Shown one piece after another: positions 35,850 through 44,980 of a stretch of DNA of 64,000 bases. The translations under genes and the position numbers were made by a program. Source of the DNA: Algoriphagus sp. PAP.12. GTDB taxonomy: Bacteria; Bacteroidota; Bacteroidia; Cytophagales; Cyclobacteriaceae. Location of the stretch: NCBI RefSeq assembly GCF_026652115.1, contig NZ_JAPPSQ010000019.1:1-64000 (forward strand), written 5' to 3'. The notes under the pieces are model-generated. The model saw only the letters and a program-made list of their open reading frames with translations. It ran no database searches and had not been told where the DNA came from. Each line of letters starts with the position of its first letter. The stretch's first letter is position 1.

Positions 35850-37024
35850 TTTTTTTCCTGATAAGTATTTGCCAGAAGCTGTCTAGTCAATGGAAGGTAA
35901 TAGTTCCAGAAAAAGCTTTGTCTATCTCGATAATTTGAAGGAACATAAAGCCCTCGATAAAGAAATGGTAAACCTTTGAATTTTGCTGAACCTAGATTGC
36001 CTCTCATATCGGAGAAATCTCCAGAAAAATAGAACATTTTACCATCTCCATTATTTTTAACAACAGCAGCAGGGAAAAATCTAGGTAATCCCATTGCCCG
36101 AAGGCGTTCTAAACCTTGGCTGGTGACTCCTATATCAAAATAGGATATAACTTCATATTCTCGCTCGATTAGAACTATATCAAACCAATCGGGATAGGGT
36201 ACTACTTCTGGCAGATCATAGCCTAATTTATTGAATCTGGGAGTCCTGATTAATGGCGTTTCATTATTGAAATCTTCATCATATTTCATGATTTGAATCT
36301 CTCCTGATTCATGAATGAAAACCAAGCCTGGACCCCAAAAAGCCCATTCTCCAGGATTTTGTGATAGATAATTCTGAATTAGCCACTGAGGTAAGTCACC
36401 ATTTTTCACAGGATCCAGCTCATCAAAAAAGCGAGCAATCCATCCAGTCCATTTCAAACCCATCAACATCTCAAATTGGGTACGAATTGATTTAGGTGTT
36501 GGGGAAGCCATAGTATTGTATTCGGCGATGATAGTTTTCTCTTTTTCTTTTGCCAAAGTGAGAAAATCAATATCCGTTTGACTTAGTCCTCCATAAATTT
36601 TCTCATTGATCTCTATTTCATTTTCCCCTCCTGTGAAATCCCTTTCATATACACCGTAGGTGTCAGCAACATAAATAAGATCGGCTCCTGAAGCTAACTG
36701 ATCCAGATCTTTTGGATCTAAAGTCGAAAAATCATCAATCGTTCCATTTTCTTTTTTGTCTTCTGAGGGGAAGAAGCCTAAATAATCTTTTTCCTTAAAA
36801 TATTCTTCCCCATTTGTTTTGATAAACTTATCATAATCCAATGCCCAAAAAATCCCTGAATGCTCCCTATAATTAGTTCTTGGAACAGTTTTATCCAATA
36901 TCAGAACATCCAAAGACTGATCAGGTGAAATCCACCAGATCCCAAAACTTAAGGCAGGAATCACAAAAAGCACAACCAATAAAGGCCATAATTTGCTGAT
37001 GAAAACTTTTAATTCTTGTCCCAT
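35846..37024 (-). CDS. Unknown membrane-anchored periplasmic protein of the polysaccharide operon
   Basis: This protein of about 392 residues has one N-terminal transmembrane segment (LLVVLFVIPALSFGIWWI). A globular domain follows with alternating strands such as LDVLILDKTVPRT, GADLIYVADTYGVY and KTIIAEYNTMASP, suggesting a Rossmann- or GATase-like fold. I recognise no family. The segment SGDFSDMRGN and several aromatic-rich loops (WAFWGPG, FFWNYYLPL) could contact sugars. The ATG at 37024 lies 5 bases after the YaiO stop; a TTG at 37033 is possible. As the last gene of the operon it may modify, cut or guide the product. Confidence 0.75.
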   Translation of the reverse strand: MGQELKVFISKLWPLLVVLFVIPALSFGIWWISPDQSLDVLILDKTVPRTNYREHSGIFWALDYDKFIKTNGEEYFKEKDYLGFFPSEDKKENGTIDDFSTLDPKDLDQLASGADLIYVADTYGVYERDFTGGENEIEINEKIYGGLSQTDIDFLTLAKEKEKTIIAEYNTMASPTPKSIRTQFEMLMGLKWTGWIARFFDELDPVKNGDLPQWLIQNYLSQNPGEWAFWGPGLVFIHESGEIQIMKYDEDFNNETPLIRTPRFNKLGYDLPEVVPYPDWFDIVLIEREYEVISYFDIGVTSQGLERLRAMGLPRFFPAAVVKNNGDGKMFYFSGDFSDMRGNLGSAKFKGLPFLYRGLYVPSNYRDRQSFFWNYYLPLTRQLLANTYQEKN

Positions 37025-37029
37025 AGTCT

Positions 37030-38259
37030 TCAAAAGCGGTATTCTGTACCAATTGAAATATTCAGATCATTTCTTGTATTGGTTGAGGACAGTTCGTCCC
37101 AGCTGTATCCAGTATAACCATAAATCATAAACCGAGGACTTACCAATTGCTGATAGCCCAATCTAAATCTGTAGGAATTCAATAATTGGGATTGATCCCG
37201 GTTTTCTTCATCAGGAGAAACTCCTGAACTCAACTGAAAAGAGAAGAAATCCTCAGCAGTTTTAAAATAGTATCTAGCCTGAATATTTCCCGAAGTACTT
37301 GTTCCATCATTTGCCGAAGGAATGAAATTCAGCCTGAAATTAAACCACCAATTTCCCACATATTTTCCCAAAGAAGCAGTGGCTATGTGTGTGACTTCAG
37401 TAAATCCGAGATAGCGATATCCTCCTTCGATTTCCCAGGCTTTAGGTAAGTTGAAATAGACCGAAGCTCCCATTCTTAGTTTAGGGAAAAATGATGCTCC
37501 TGAACCACCAATATTAAGATAGGCATATGAATTTTTCCCCAAAGAAGGATAGGCATCCAATTCATACAAGGTTCCAAAACTGTCAAATCTTGAACTTTGA
37601 GTGACTCTGGCAATTAAAGAGCCTGTTAAATTGGTTCGAGTTCTTCCGTAGAATGACCAAGTATGCCAGGGATCTATTTCTCCACGGAAATTATCGTAAT
37701 CATAGGTAACTCCTACTGCCGAATTCCTCCTCAATCGTTGAAGGTTCTGCAAATAGCCTAAAAAGCCTTCTTGCTTATATCCATTGTCGAATAGCTTCTC
37801 TGCAATTTCATAAGCTTCGTCATAGGATTCTTGATAATACAGCAGCCTTGACTCTTTATATTTTATAACTGGTGGAAGCTGATCCTCAAAATTTGCTTTT
37901 GCTTTGGCCAAAACTTCTCCTGCTTTTGAATATTGTTCAGACCAAAAAAGGTTGTCCAAGTTTGCAGAATAAGCATCCGCATAAGTTGGAGATGCTAAGA
38001 TCGCGCGGTCCAAATATATACTAGCAGAATCATTTTTGCCTTCCCAAGCATAGCTTCTTCCAACCAAAATCAGGATATCCGCATACTCTGGGTATTTATC
38101 CAAAGCTCGAAAGGCTATTTTTCTACCTTGTTGATATTTTCCATCCAAAATCAATTCTCGAGCTTCATAAAACAATTCATCGGGATCGAAATTGTCCTGG
38201 GCAGCCAATTTTCCAATGGTAATTGCAGAAAATAAAAGAATGAACAAAGACTTTCTCAT
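37030..38259 (-). CDS. YaiO-family outer-membrane protein with TPR domain
   Basis: This 409-residue protein has a signal peptide (FILLFSAITIGKLAAQ). TPR-like helices follow at about residues 25-170 (ARELILDGKYQQGRKIAFRALD, DSASIYLDRAILASPTYADAYS). A YaiO-type beta-barrel covers about 185-409, ending in the outer-membrane signature FRF/EYRF. TPR plus barrel is the arrangement of PgaA-like polysaccharide exit proteins. Its ATG overlaps the glycosyltransferase TGA by 4 bases, which supports a linked function. Export of the polymer is inferred from this architecture and context. Confidence 0.85.
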   Translation of the reverse strand: MRKSLFILLFSAITIGKLAAQDNFDPDELFYEARELILDGKYQQGRKIAFRALDKYPEYADILILVGRSYAWEGKNDSASIYLDRAILASPTYADAYSANLDNLFWSEQYSKAGEVLAKAKANFEDQLPPVIKYKESRLLYYQESYDEAYEIAEKLFDNGYKQEGFLGYLQNLQRLRRNSAVGVTYDYDNFRGEIDPWHTWSFYGRTRTNLTGSLIARVTQSSRFDSFGTLYELDAYPSLGKNSYAYLNIGGSGASFFPKLRMGASVYFNLPKAWEIEGGYRYLGFTEVTHIATASLGKYVGNWWFNFRLNFIPSANDGTSTSGNIQARYYFKTAEDFFSFQLSSGVSPDEENRDQSQLLNSYRFRLGYQQLVSPRFMIYGYTGYSWDELSSTNTRNDLNISIGTEYRF

Positions 38260-39719
38260 ATACTATTGGATTGAGTTTCAATGTTTTTTCGATCCTCAGC
38301 AGTTTTAAAACCAGTGCGGATCATTTTACCCCAGCCACCTTTTCCAATGATGAAGTCAATATGACCTTTGATGGCCCATAAAACGACTTTAGGGTGAATC
38401 AAAATAGGTTCTAAAAGGATAATCCAAATCAGTCGATTGAGATCTTTTTTATCCTTGTAATTATTAAAAGCTATTTGCTCATATAGCAAACTAAATGATG
38501 AAACCATGAGGGATAATAGGTAAACCATCAGCAATAGCCCTAAGAAATAAATCGCAGAGAAATCTCCTATTATCATCAAGATCAAAGTATATATGAGACC
38601 AATGATTTCTATAATTGGAGCAAATTTTTCGAAAAGTGCCCAAAATGGATAAGAGATCATTCCTAAAATCCCATAACGAGGATTAAATCCGATTTTTCGA
38701 TGGAGTTGAAGCGTTTCTATTGTTCCTCGCATCCATCGGTTTCTCTGCCTTGCCAAGACATCCTGATCTTCCGGTACCTCCGTCCAACAAAGGGGATCTG
38801 GAATAAAACTTACTTTATATGGAATCCTTTTCTCTTCCATATATCGCCTCATTCTTACTACCAGTTCCATATCCTCTCCTACTGTTTTGGGGAAATATCC
38901 ACCCACGGCCATTACTAAGTCTCTTTTAAAGAACCCAAAAGCTCCTGATATTAGCATTAAACCGTTGATTCTGCTCCAAGCCATTCTCCCCATAAGAAAA
39001 GCCCGACAATACTCTATTACCTGAAATCTCCCAAGGGTTGTTTCTGGAGCACGATATTTGGTAACTGTTCCATCTTTTACATCGCAGTTATTGGCAATAC
39101 CAATAGCACCGCCAACCGCAATCACTTTACGATTGGTTTCCTCCATAAATGGGCGAACCATTCGTGTAATGGAATCACTAGAAAGAATACAATCCACATC
39201 AATACAAGCCAATATTTCCATTTGAGAAATATTTATTCCCGCATTCAACGCATCTGCTTTTCCTCCATTTTCCTTATCTACTACCACTAACCTTCTATAA
39301 GATTTATTTGGAGACTTATAGATGCCCCTTACTGGCTGACTTTCGATTTCTGGATGAAAAGCATAATCAGTTTTCTTGAGCTCAAATGCATCAATCAACT
39401 TTTGGAGAGTATCATCTTTAGATCCATCATTGACAATGATCACCTCAAACCTCCCATAATGCAGTGAAAGTAAACTTTTGGCATTCTGAACAATGTTGGA
39501 TCCTTCATTAAAAGCTGGGGCGATAATCGAAACCCCCGGTGCTATAGGAGAAGTAATGATGTCCTGATAGTCAGCATATTGGTTTTTCTTCCGAAAATCT
39601 CTCATTTCCAAAGCACTAAGCACCATGATAGTGAGGTAAATGATCACCACAGAAAAACTCAGAATCATAAATGCGACTCCGAAAAGCTCAATCAGAAAGT
39701 AAAACAGAAAATTATACAT
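38256..39719 (-). CDS. Processive family 2 glycosyltransferase
   Basis: This 487-residue inner-membrane enzyme has an N-terminal membrane helix (residues 5-35) and a GT-A domain with IVNDGSKDDT, ACIDVDC and TVGEDMELVVR. A QRNRWMRG motif follows; QxxRW marks processive synthases such as BcsA, PgaC and HasA. Three or four C-terminal membrane helices (about 340-430) follow. No PilZ domain is present, so c-di-GMP control by the enzyme itself is unlikely. It overlaps the HEAT gene by 8 bases and YaiO by 4. Polymer identity is not predictable. Confidence 0.92.
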   Translation of the reverse strand: MYNFLFYFLIELFGVAFMILSFSVVIIYLTIMVLSALEMRDFRKKNQYADYQDIITSPIAPGVSIIAPAFNEGSNIVQNAKSLLSLHYGRFEVIIVNDGSKDDTLQKLIDAFELKKTDYAFHPEIESQPVRGIYKSPNKSYRRLVVVDKENGGKADALNAGINISQMEILACIDVDCILSSDSITRMVRPFMEETNRKVIAVGGAIGIANNCDVKDGTVTKYRAPETTLGRFQVIEYCRAFLMGRMAWSRINGLMLISGAFGFFKRDLVMAVGGYFPKTVGEDMELVVRMRRYMEEKRIPYKVSFIPDPLCWTEVPEDQDVLARQRNRWMRGTIETLQLHRKIGFNPRYGILGMISYPFWALFEKFAPIIEIIGLIYTLILMIIGDFSAIYFLGLLLMVYLLSLMVSSFSLLYEQIAFNNYKDKKDLNRLIWIILLEPILIHPKVVLWAIKGHIDFIIGKGGWGKMIRTGFKTAEDRKNIETQSNSI

Positions 39720-41280
39720 GATTCAATACCGGGTCTAAAAGGTGAGCTTGAATGCTTAGGTTTTCATGGCTAGCATGAGTCAAAATATACTCTTCAAACG
39801 TTTGCTTGTTCAACTTAAAAAGACTCCTCAATAGAATCTTTCTCGTTGGGAAATCTGGATCTTGATTGAGTAAATCCAAGATTATTTTCTCTGACTCTTC
39901 GTTTCCTAAATTACCAGCAGATTTTATAGCTTCTTTTTGCAATTCAGAATTATCAGAAGTCATACATTGATTGATAAAATCAACCTCCATATGAGCCCCA
40001 AGGACATCATAGGTCTTAATTAATTCAGCCTTTTCCTCCTCTAAAACCTGCTTATTTATTTTATGTAACTCTTCAATCAAATCCACTCTCCCAAGCATTC
40101 GAACAAGCTTTATCCCAAATTCTCTAACAGATTGGTTTTCTGAGGAAAATAAAATTGGAATATTCAGAGACTTACTAGAAGAAACGAACTTGATTATCCT
40201 CAAATAATGCATCTGTTGCCAATCCGATAGCGGATAAGATTGATCTCTCAAAAACTTCAAATCAACCTTTTCAGAAAGATTTAATAAGGTGGCACCAGCC
40301 TGAGAACGAACATGAAAATTGGATGATTGAGAATGTTCTTTAACTAATGGAAGTAAGTCCGTCAAATCCATTTCATTAACCTGTACCAACCCCGAAACAA
40401 CATTGTCCCAATGTCTATGTTTCAAATTGGATTTGGTGATTTCAACTAGGCCAAACTTTTTATATAAAACTTTCAATTTATCCTTAAAGTCACCCTTCAT
40501 CTTCTTGTTGAGGCCGATGATTTTATCAATCAGGACTTTCTTAAAAAGTCTCTTTTGGAAAATCTGTTTTGGGTAAATCGAAGAAATCATTTCAGGGGTC
40601 ATTTCTTTGATTTCATCCAATGATTTCTCAAATAAAATAGTGGTTAATGGTTCAATTATTTCATTCTCAAAAGCTTTAATATTGTACTCTCTTTGGTTTC
40701 TCTTCTTTTTGAAGATCACCATAAAAATGATCATGAAAATAGAGAGGATGATAAATAAGATATTAATTAATGTCACGCTAAATAATCCCTTATCAGACAT
40801 TAATTTATTTCGATATTCATCCAGAGGCTCATAATGATTTCTCGACGCCATCAAGACCAAATCCTTTTCAGGTCTTTGTTGATCTTCTGACAAAATAAAA
40901 TCACCTGTATCATGTAATGTTTCCAAATAGGAAGCTACTCCCTTGATATCAGACTTTTCTTCAAAAACAAAAAACTTAAGATCAATACTATCCGCAGGAA
41001 GTGTCAAAAACAAAGAATCAATTTCCTTCCCATTTGTAAATGGTTTAGATATATAACTACTATCGGTTTTGCTCCAAGAGAAAGAAGAATCACTAAGAAA
41101 TAAACCTCTTGCTTCAGTAAAAGGAAATTCGAATCGAAAGAACAAATTAGGGATGGACTCCTGCTCTTTGATTTCATTAATCAAAGATGTTGAATCCTGA
41201 AACCGTACAGAAATTCCTTGGCCGAAACCTTCAAAAACTAGAAGACAAATGCACCAGGAAATAATTGTTTTTTTGAGCAT
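39712..41280 (-). CDS. Membrane protein with cytoplasmic HEAT repeats
   Basis: This 522-residue protein has a signal peptide (residues 1-21, ending FGQG), a periplasmic stretch of about 150 residues, and one membrane helix (about 173-192, INILFIILSIFMIIFMVIF). A basic KKKR stop-transfer follows, then about 320 cytoplasmic residues. The last 230 residues are HEAT-like (HSQSSNFHVRSQAGATLLNLSE, NQSVREFGIKLVRMLGRVD, NSELQKEAIKSAGNLG). The topology could pass a cytoplasmic signal, for example from the adjacent receiver, across the membrane. It lies directly after the response regulator and overlaps the glycosyltransferase gene. Confidence 0.82.
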   Translation of the reverse strand: MLKKTIISWCICLLVFEGFGQGISVRFQDSTSLINEIKEQESIPNLFFRFEFPFTEARGLFLSDSSFSWSKTDSSYISKPFTNGKEIDSLFLTLPADSIDLKFFVFEEKSDIKGVASYLETLHDTGDFILSEDQQRPEKDLVLMASRNHYEPLDEYRNKLMSDKGLFSVTLINILFIILSIFMIIFMVIFKKKRNQREYNIKAFENEIIEPLTTILFEKSLDEIKEMTPEMISSIYPKQIFQKRLFKKVLIDKIIGLNKKMKGDFKDKLKVLYKKFGLVEITKSNLKHRHWDNVVSGLVQVNEMDLTDLLPLVKEHSQSSNFHVRSQAGATLLNLSEKVDLKFLRDQSYPLSDWQQMHYLRIIKFVSSSKSLNIPILFSSENQSVREFGIKLVRMLGRVDLIEELHKINKQVLEEEKAELIKTYDVLGAHMEVDFINQCMTSDNSELQKEAIKSAGNLGNEESEKIILDLLNQDPDFPTRKILLRSLFKLNKQTFEEYILTHASHENLSIQAHLLDPVLNHV

Positions 41281-41284
41281 AAAA

Positions 41285-41644
41285 TTAACGGAGAACGCGC
41301 TTCACCCGAATGGCTAGCTCGTTGGGGTTAAAGGGTTTAGGAATGAAGTCCACCACTCCTAAATTAAACGCCTCTAAAACCACTTCCTCCTCTTCTCCCA
41401 ATGAGCTCAAAACAATAATCGGAACATCTGGATGATTCTTTTTTGCATGGTGGATAATCTCAATTCCACTTCTGAAAGGCATCATAACATCTGTAATGAT
41501 CAAATCTGGATTTTGATGATCTATTGCATCAATACCTTCATTGCCATCTTTTACCAGAACTGTCTCATAACCATCCTTTTTTAGACGGAACTGGACAAGA
41601 CTAGAGATTAATAAATCATCCTCGATAATCAGGATTTTTTTCAT
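41285..41644 (-). CDS. Single-domain response regulator
   Basis: This 119-residue receiver-only protein has the acidic pair IIEDD, phospho-acceptor Asp in LIITDVMMPF (about residue 52), a switch VLSSLGEEEE, and the invariant Lys in DFIPKPFNP. There is no output domain, so it must act by protein contact. Its gene is first in the polysaccharide operon, 4 bases before the HEAT gene; the HEAT repeats are the obvious possible partner. No histidine kinase gene is in the window, so the phosphodonor is encoded elsewhere. Confidence 0.93.
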   Translation of the reverse strand: MKKILIIEDDLLISSLVQFRLKKDGYETVLVKDGNEGIDAIDHQNPDLIITDVMMPFRSGIEIIHHAKKNHPDVPIIVLSSLGEEEEVVLEAFNLGVVDFIPKPFNPNELAIRVKRVLR

Positions 41645-41872
41645 AATGTGGGTGATTCTGGCTTTAAATATAACAGTATCAAATAATAAATTGTTAGTAA
41701 AAAGCCATTCAAGGAAATCTGTTTTTTTTACTGTGCTGATTGATCAAGGAAAATCGCATTTCATAGTTAATACTTTGCCACTGATCAAAAAAAAATATTC
41801 AAAAAATAAATCTAAATGGATTCCGAAGAAGCTTTTATTAGCTTGCTCAATCATAACAAACCATCAAACCCT

Positions 41873-43567
41873 ATGAGAAAAACACTTCTGAAGGCAAGTG
41901 TTCTTTGCTTATTGTTGAGTGGGTTTATTAGTAGAGCGAGTCTATTTGCACAAAGTGATCCTACTGGTAAAAAACCAATTACTTCAACATTTGCAATTAC
42001 CAATGCCACAGTATTCGCAAAACCAGGAAGTGAAGGAAGTAAGGCTACTATTTTGATCAAAGATGGAGTGATCAAAGGAGTTGGCTCCAATTTGTCTCTT
42101 CCAGTTGAAGCGAAAGTTATTGCTGGTGATTCCTTGTTTATCTACCCAGGATTTATCGACGGCGCCAGCCAAGCAGGTATCACCAGACCTGAAGATCCTA
42201 AAAGACCTGACAATTTTGATTCATCAAAGCCATCTGATGAAATAGCTGGAATTACTCCCTGGAGATCTGCTGTAGATCAGTTTAGTATAGATGGATCTCA
42301 AGTCGATGCCATGAGACAGGCTGGATTCACATTGATCCAAATTGTTCCTGAAGGTGGAATGATTGCTGGAAAATCTGCATTGGTAATTCTTGGAGATGAT
42401 AAGTCTACCAATGTGGTTAAGGAAAACACTTCTCTTTCTTCAAATCTAAATGGAGCAAGAGGTATGTACCCTGGCACCACAGTTGGTGTCATGGCCAAAT
42501 TCAGAGATGTATATAAGAACACCGAATTAACCAAAAATAGAACAGCAACTTTTGCCTCCAATAATGGAGTAGTGAGACCTGAAATCACTCCTACCTATCA
42601 AGCGATGATGGATGTGATCAGTGGACAAGTACCAGTTCTATTTGAAGTTGGTAATGATCTAGAAGTTAGAAGAGCTCTAAGCCTTAAAAATGAATTGGGT
42701 TTCCAATTGATTTTGACAGGATTGGAAGAGTATGAAAATGTAATCGATCTTCTAAAGTCAAGCGGAACTAAAGTCCTTATTCAATTGGCTGTTCCAGATG
42801 ACAAAGCAATCAAAGCCAAAGAAGGTGAAGATGAAAGTGAAGAGGTAAAAGCTTTGAAAGCTAGAGTAAAAGCATCTTATGATAAAGCTATAGCTCAAGC
42901 TGGAAAACTAGAAGCTGCCGGTGTTCCTTTCGCATTTACAACTATAGGTGCAAAACCAAATGATTTGATGAAATCATTGAAAACGATGATTGAAGCTGGA
43001 TTAAGCGAAGAAGCAGCGCTAGCGGCTTTGACTACCAATGCAGCTGACATTCTTGGAGTTTCAAAATTTGCTGGCTCTATAGAATCTGGTAAAATGGCAA
43101 ATTTGGTACTTGCAACAGGACCTATTTTCGAAGAAGACAGTCAAATCAAACATGTAGTTGTAGATGGAAAAATCTTCGAATACGAGACAAAAACTAAAAA
43201 GAAAAAAGAAGGTACTGAAGGATCAGGTGGAGCAATAGCTGGAACTTGGGATTACACTTCTGAAACTCCTGCAGGCTCTTCAGGCGGAAAAATTACTATC
43301 GCAAAAGATGGCAGTTCATATAACGGAACTATCACCTATGACGATCCATCAGGATCCGGTTCTGCTGCATCTGATTTGGAAGAAATTTCTTATGAGGGCT
43401 CTTCCTTGACATTTTCATTTGGTGTTAGTGCCGGTGGAATGAATTTAAAAGTAAATGTGAATACTGAGATTTCAGGCAATACCATGGATGGTAGCATGGT
43501 CATAGGAGATTTTGGATCATTCCCTATCTCAGGCACACTCAATCCATCCTTAATCGCAAACAAGTAA
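41873..43567 (+). CDS. Amidohydrolase-fold protein lacking metal ligands, with C-terminal beta domain
   Basis: This protein of about 564 residues has a signal peptide (ASVLCLLLSGFISRASLFAQ). It has an amidohydrolase superfamily frame: ITNATVFAKPG, IKDGVIKGVGSNL, then YPGFIDGASQAG where active enzymes have DAHxH. The later His positions are also lost (VLFEVGN, LILTGLEEYENV). It ends with the usual SIESGKMANLVLATG. Residues about 460-564 add an extra beta-rich domain (GTWDYTSETPAGSSGGKI). It is probably non-catalytic. I start at the ATG at 41873. The active paralogue begins 3 bases downstream of its stop. Confidence 0.82.
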   Translation: MRKTLLKASVLCLLLSGFISRASLFAQSDPTGKKPITSTFAITNATVFAKPGSEGSKATILIKDGVIKGVGSNLSLPVEAKVIAGDSLFIYPGFIDGASQAGITRPEDPKRPDNFDSSKPSDEIAGITPWRSAVDQFSIDGSQVDAMRQAGFTLIQIVPEGGMIAGKSALVILGDDKSTNVVKENTSLSSNLNGARGMYPGTTVGVMAKFRDVYKNTELTKNRTATFASNNGVVRPEITPTYQAMMDVISGQVPVLFEVGNDLEVRRALSLKNELGFQLILTGLEEYENVIDLLKSSGTKVLIQLAVPDDKAIKAKEGEDESEEVKALKARVKASYDKAIAQAGKLEAAGVPFAFTTIGAKPNDLMKSLKTMIEAGLSEEAALAALTTNAADILGVSKFAGSIESGKMANLVLATGPIFEEDSQIKHVVVDGKIFEYETKTKKKKEGTEGSGGAIAGTWDYTSETPAGSSGGKITIAKDGSSYNGTITYDDPSGSGSAASDLEEISYEGSSLTFSFGVSAGGMNLKVNVNTEISGNTMDGSMVIGDFGSFPISGTLNPSLIANK

Positions 43568-43570
43568 GCC

Positions 43571-44959
43571 ATGAAAAAATTAAGCTATTTTCTTGCTGCA
43601 CTGGTAGGACTGAGTATGCAATATGCTATGGCTCAGACCCCTAAGGGCAGTGTTTTGATAAAAAATGCGACTGTGATTACGGTTACCAACGGAACTCATG
43701 AAAACACCGATGTTTTGGTTCAGGATGGTATCGTTAAGAAAATCGCACCGGATATAAAGGCTCCAAATGGAGTGGAAACTATCGATGCTAGTGGCAAATA
43801 TCTAATGCCGGGCATCATCGATGCTCACTCTCACATTGCATTGGATGTTGTCAATGAAGCGACTGCTCCTATTGTTGCTGAAGTGAGGATGAAAGATGTG
43901 GTTAATCCATACGAAATCGGAATCTACAGAGCATTGGCTGGTGGAGTGACCATGTCTCATGCAATGCACGGTTCTGCAAACGTGGTGGGTGGACAAAATG
44001 CGACACTGAAACACAGATGGGGATCTACTGATCCTGCTGACATCATTATGCAAGATGCACCTCGTACCATCAAATTCGCTTTGGGTGAAAACCCTACTCG
44101 TGTTCATGGTCGTGGTCGCGGTATCCAGCCTAGAAGTAGAATGGGTGTTGAGGCTATTTTGAGAAATGGGTTCAATGAAGCTCTTCAATACAAAAAAGCT
44201 TGGGCTGATTTCAATGCTGCTAGCTCTCAAAAAGGAAGCACAGCTGTAGCTCCTCAATACAATGAAAGGCTACAGACTTTGGCGGATATTTTGGATGGAA
44301 AGATCATCATCCATTGTCACTCTTACAGGGCAGATGAAATTTACATGCTGATCAATGTTGCTAAAGATTTTGGAATCAAAAAATTGGTATTCCAACATAC
44401 CAATGAAGGTTTCAAAGTAGCTCCAGAAATCGCAGAATACACTATGGGTGCATCTGTTTTTGCTGACTGGTGGGCATACAAGTTTGAAGTATATTATTCA
44501 ACAGCCTTCAACGCAGCAATTCTTCAGAAAAATGGTGTAATCACTTCCATCAATTCTGATGATGCAGAATTGATCAGACACTTGTATCATGAAGCCGCTA
44601 AGACTCAGAGATATGGTGGAATGACTGATGATGAAGCTTTGGCTATGATCACTATCAATCCAGCTAAACAATTGGGGGTATCTGACAAAGTTGGATCTAT
44701 TGAAGAAGGCAAACAGGCTGATTTGGTGATTTTCGAAGGTCATCCTCTCTCCTCCTATGCTATCCCACAGATGACTTTTGTGGATGGAGTAAAGTACTTT
44801 GATATCAATTCCGACGAAGATGATCAAAGGCAATTGGTTTCTGCAACTGAAATGGTAGAGCCAATTTATTTACATGAAGAGACAGCTCATAAGTGTATGC
44901 AGGATACCGAATATTTGTTCGAAACTGCAGAGGCATTATTCTCTTTGAACCAACATTAA
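43571..44959 (+). CDS. Amidohydrolase (metal-dependent, intact active site)
   Basis: This 462-residue protein has a signal peptide (LAALVGLSMQYAMAQ). The binuclear metal ligands are present: DAHSH, IIHCHSYRADE, FQHTNEGF and the Asp of SINSDDAE. It resembles imidazolonepropionase/dihydroorotase-type amidohydrolases and periplasmic dipeptidase-like members common in Bacteroidetes. The substrate could be a cyclic amide or a small peptide; this is inference. It sits between two paralogues that lack these ligands, with gaps of 3 and 21 bases, so the three are probably one functional set. Confidence 0.88.
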   Translation: MKKLSYFLAALVGLSMQYAMAQTPKGSVLIKNATVITVTNGTHENTDVLVQDGIVKKIAPDIKAPNGVETIDASGKYLMPGIIDAHSHIALDVVNEATAPIVAEVRMKDVVNPYEIGIYRALAGGVTMSHAMHGSANVVGGQNATLKHRWGSTDPADIIMQDAPRTIKFALGENPTRVHGRGRGIQPRSRMGVEAILRNGFNEALQYKKAWADFNAASSQKGSTAVAPQYNERLQTLADILDGKIIIHCHSYRADEIYMLINVAKDFGIKKLVFQHTNEGFKVAPEIAEYTMGASVFADWWAYKFEVYYSTAFNAAILQKNGVITSINSDDAELIRHLYHEAAKTQRYGGMTDDEALAMITINPAKQLGVSDKVGSIEEGKQADLVIFEGHPLSSYAIPQMTFVDGVKYFDINSDEDDQRQLVSATEMVEPIYLHEETAHKCMQDTEYLFETAEALFSLNQH

Positions 44960-44980
44960 TAACCCCGAAAAAAAGAAGAC

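Noticed and set aside
43802..44257. 151-codon minus-strand frame inside the middle amidohydrolase
   Set aside because: It overlaps catalytic blocks of a confident gene and encodes a low-quality Ser/Arg-rich sequence; it is a shadow frame.
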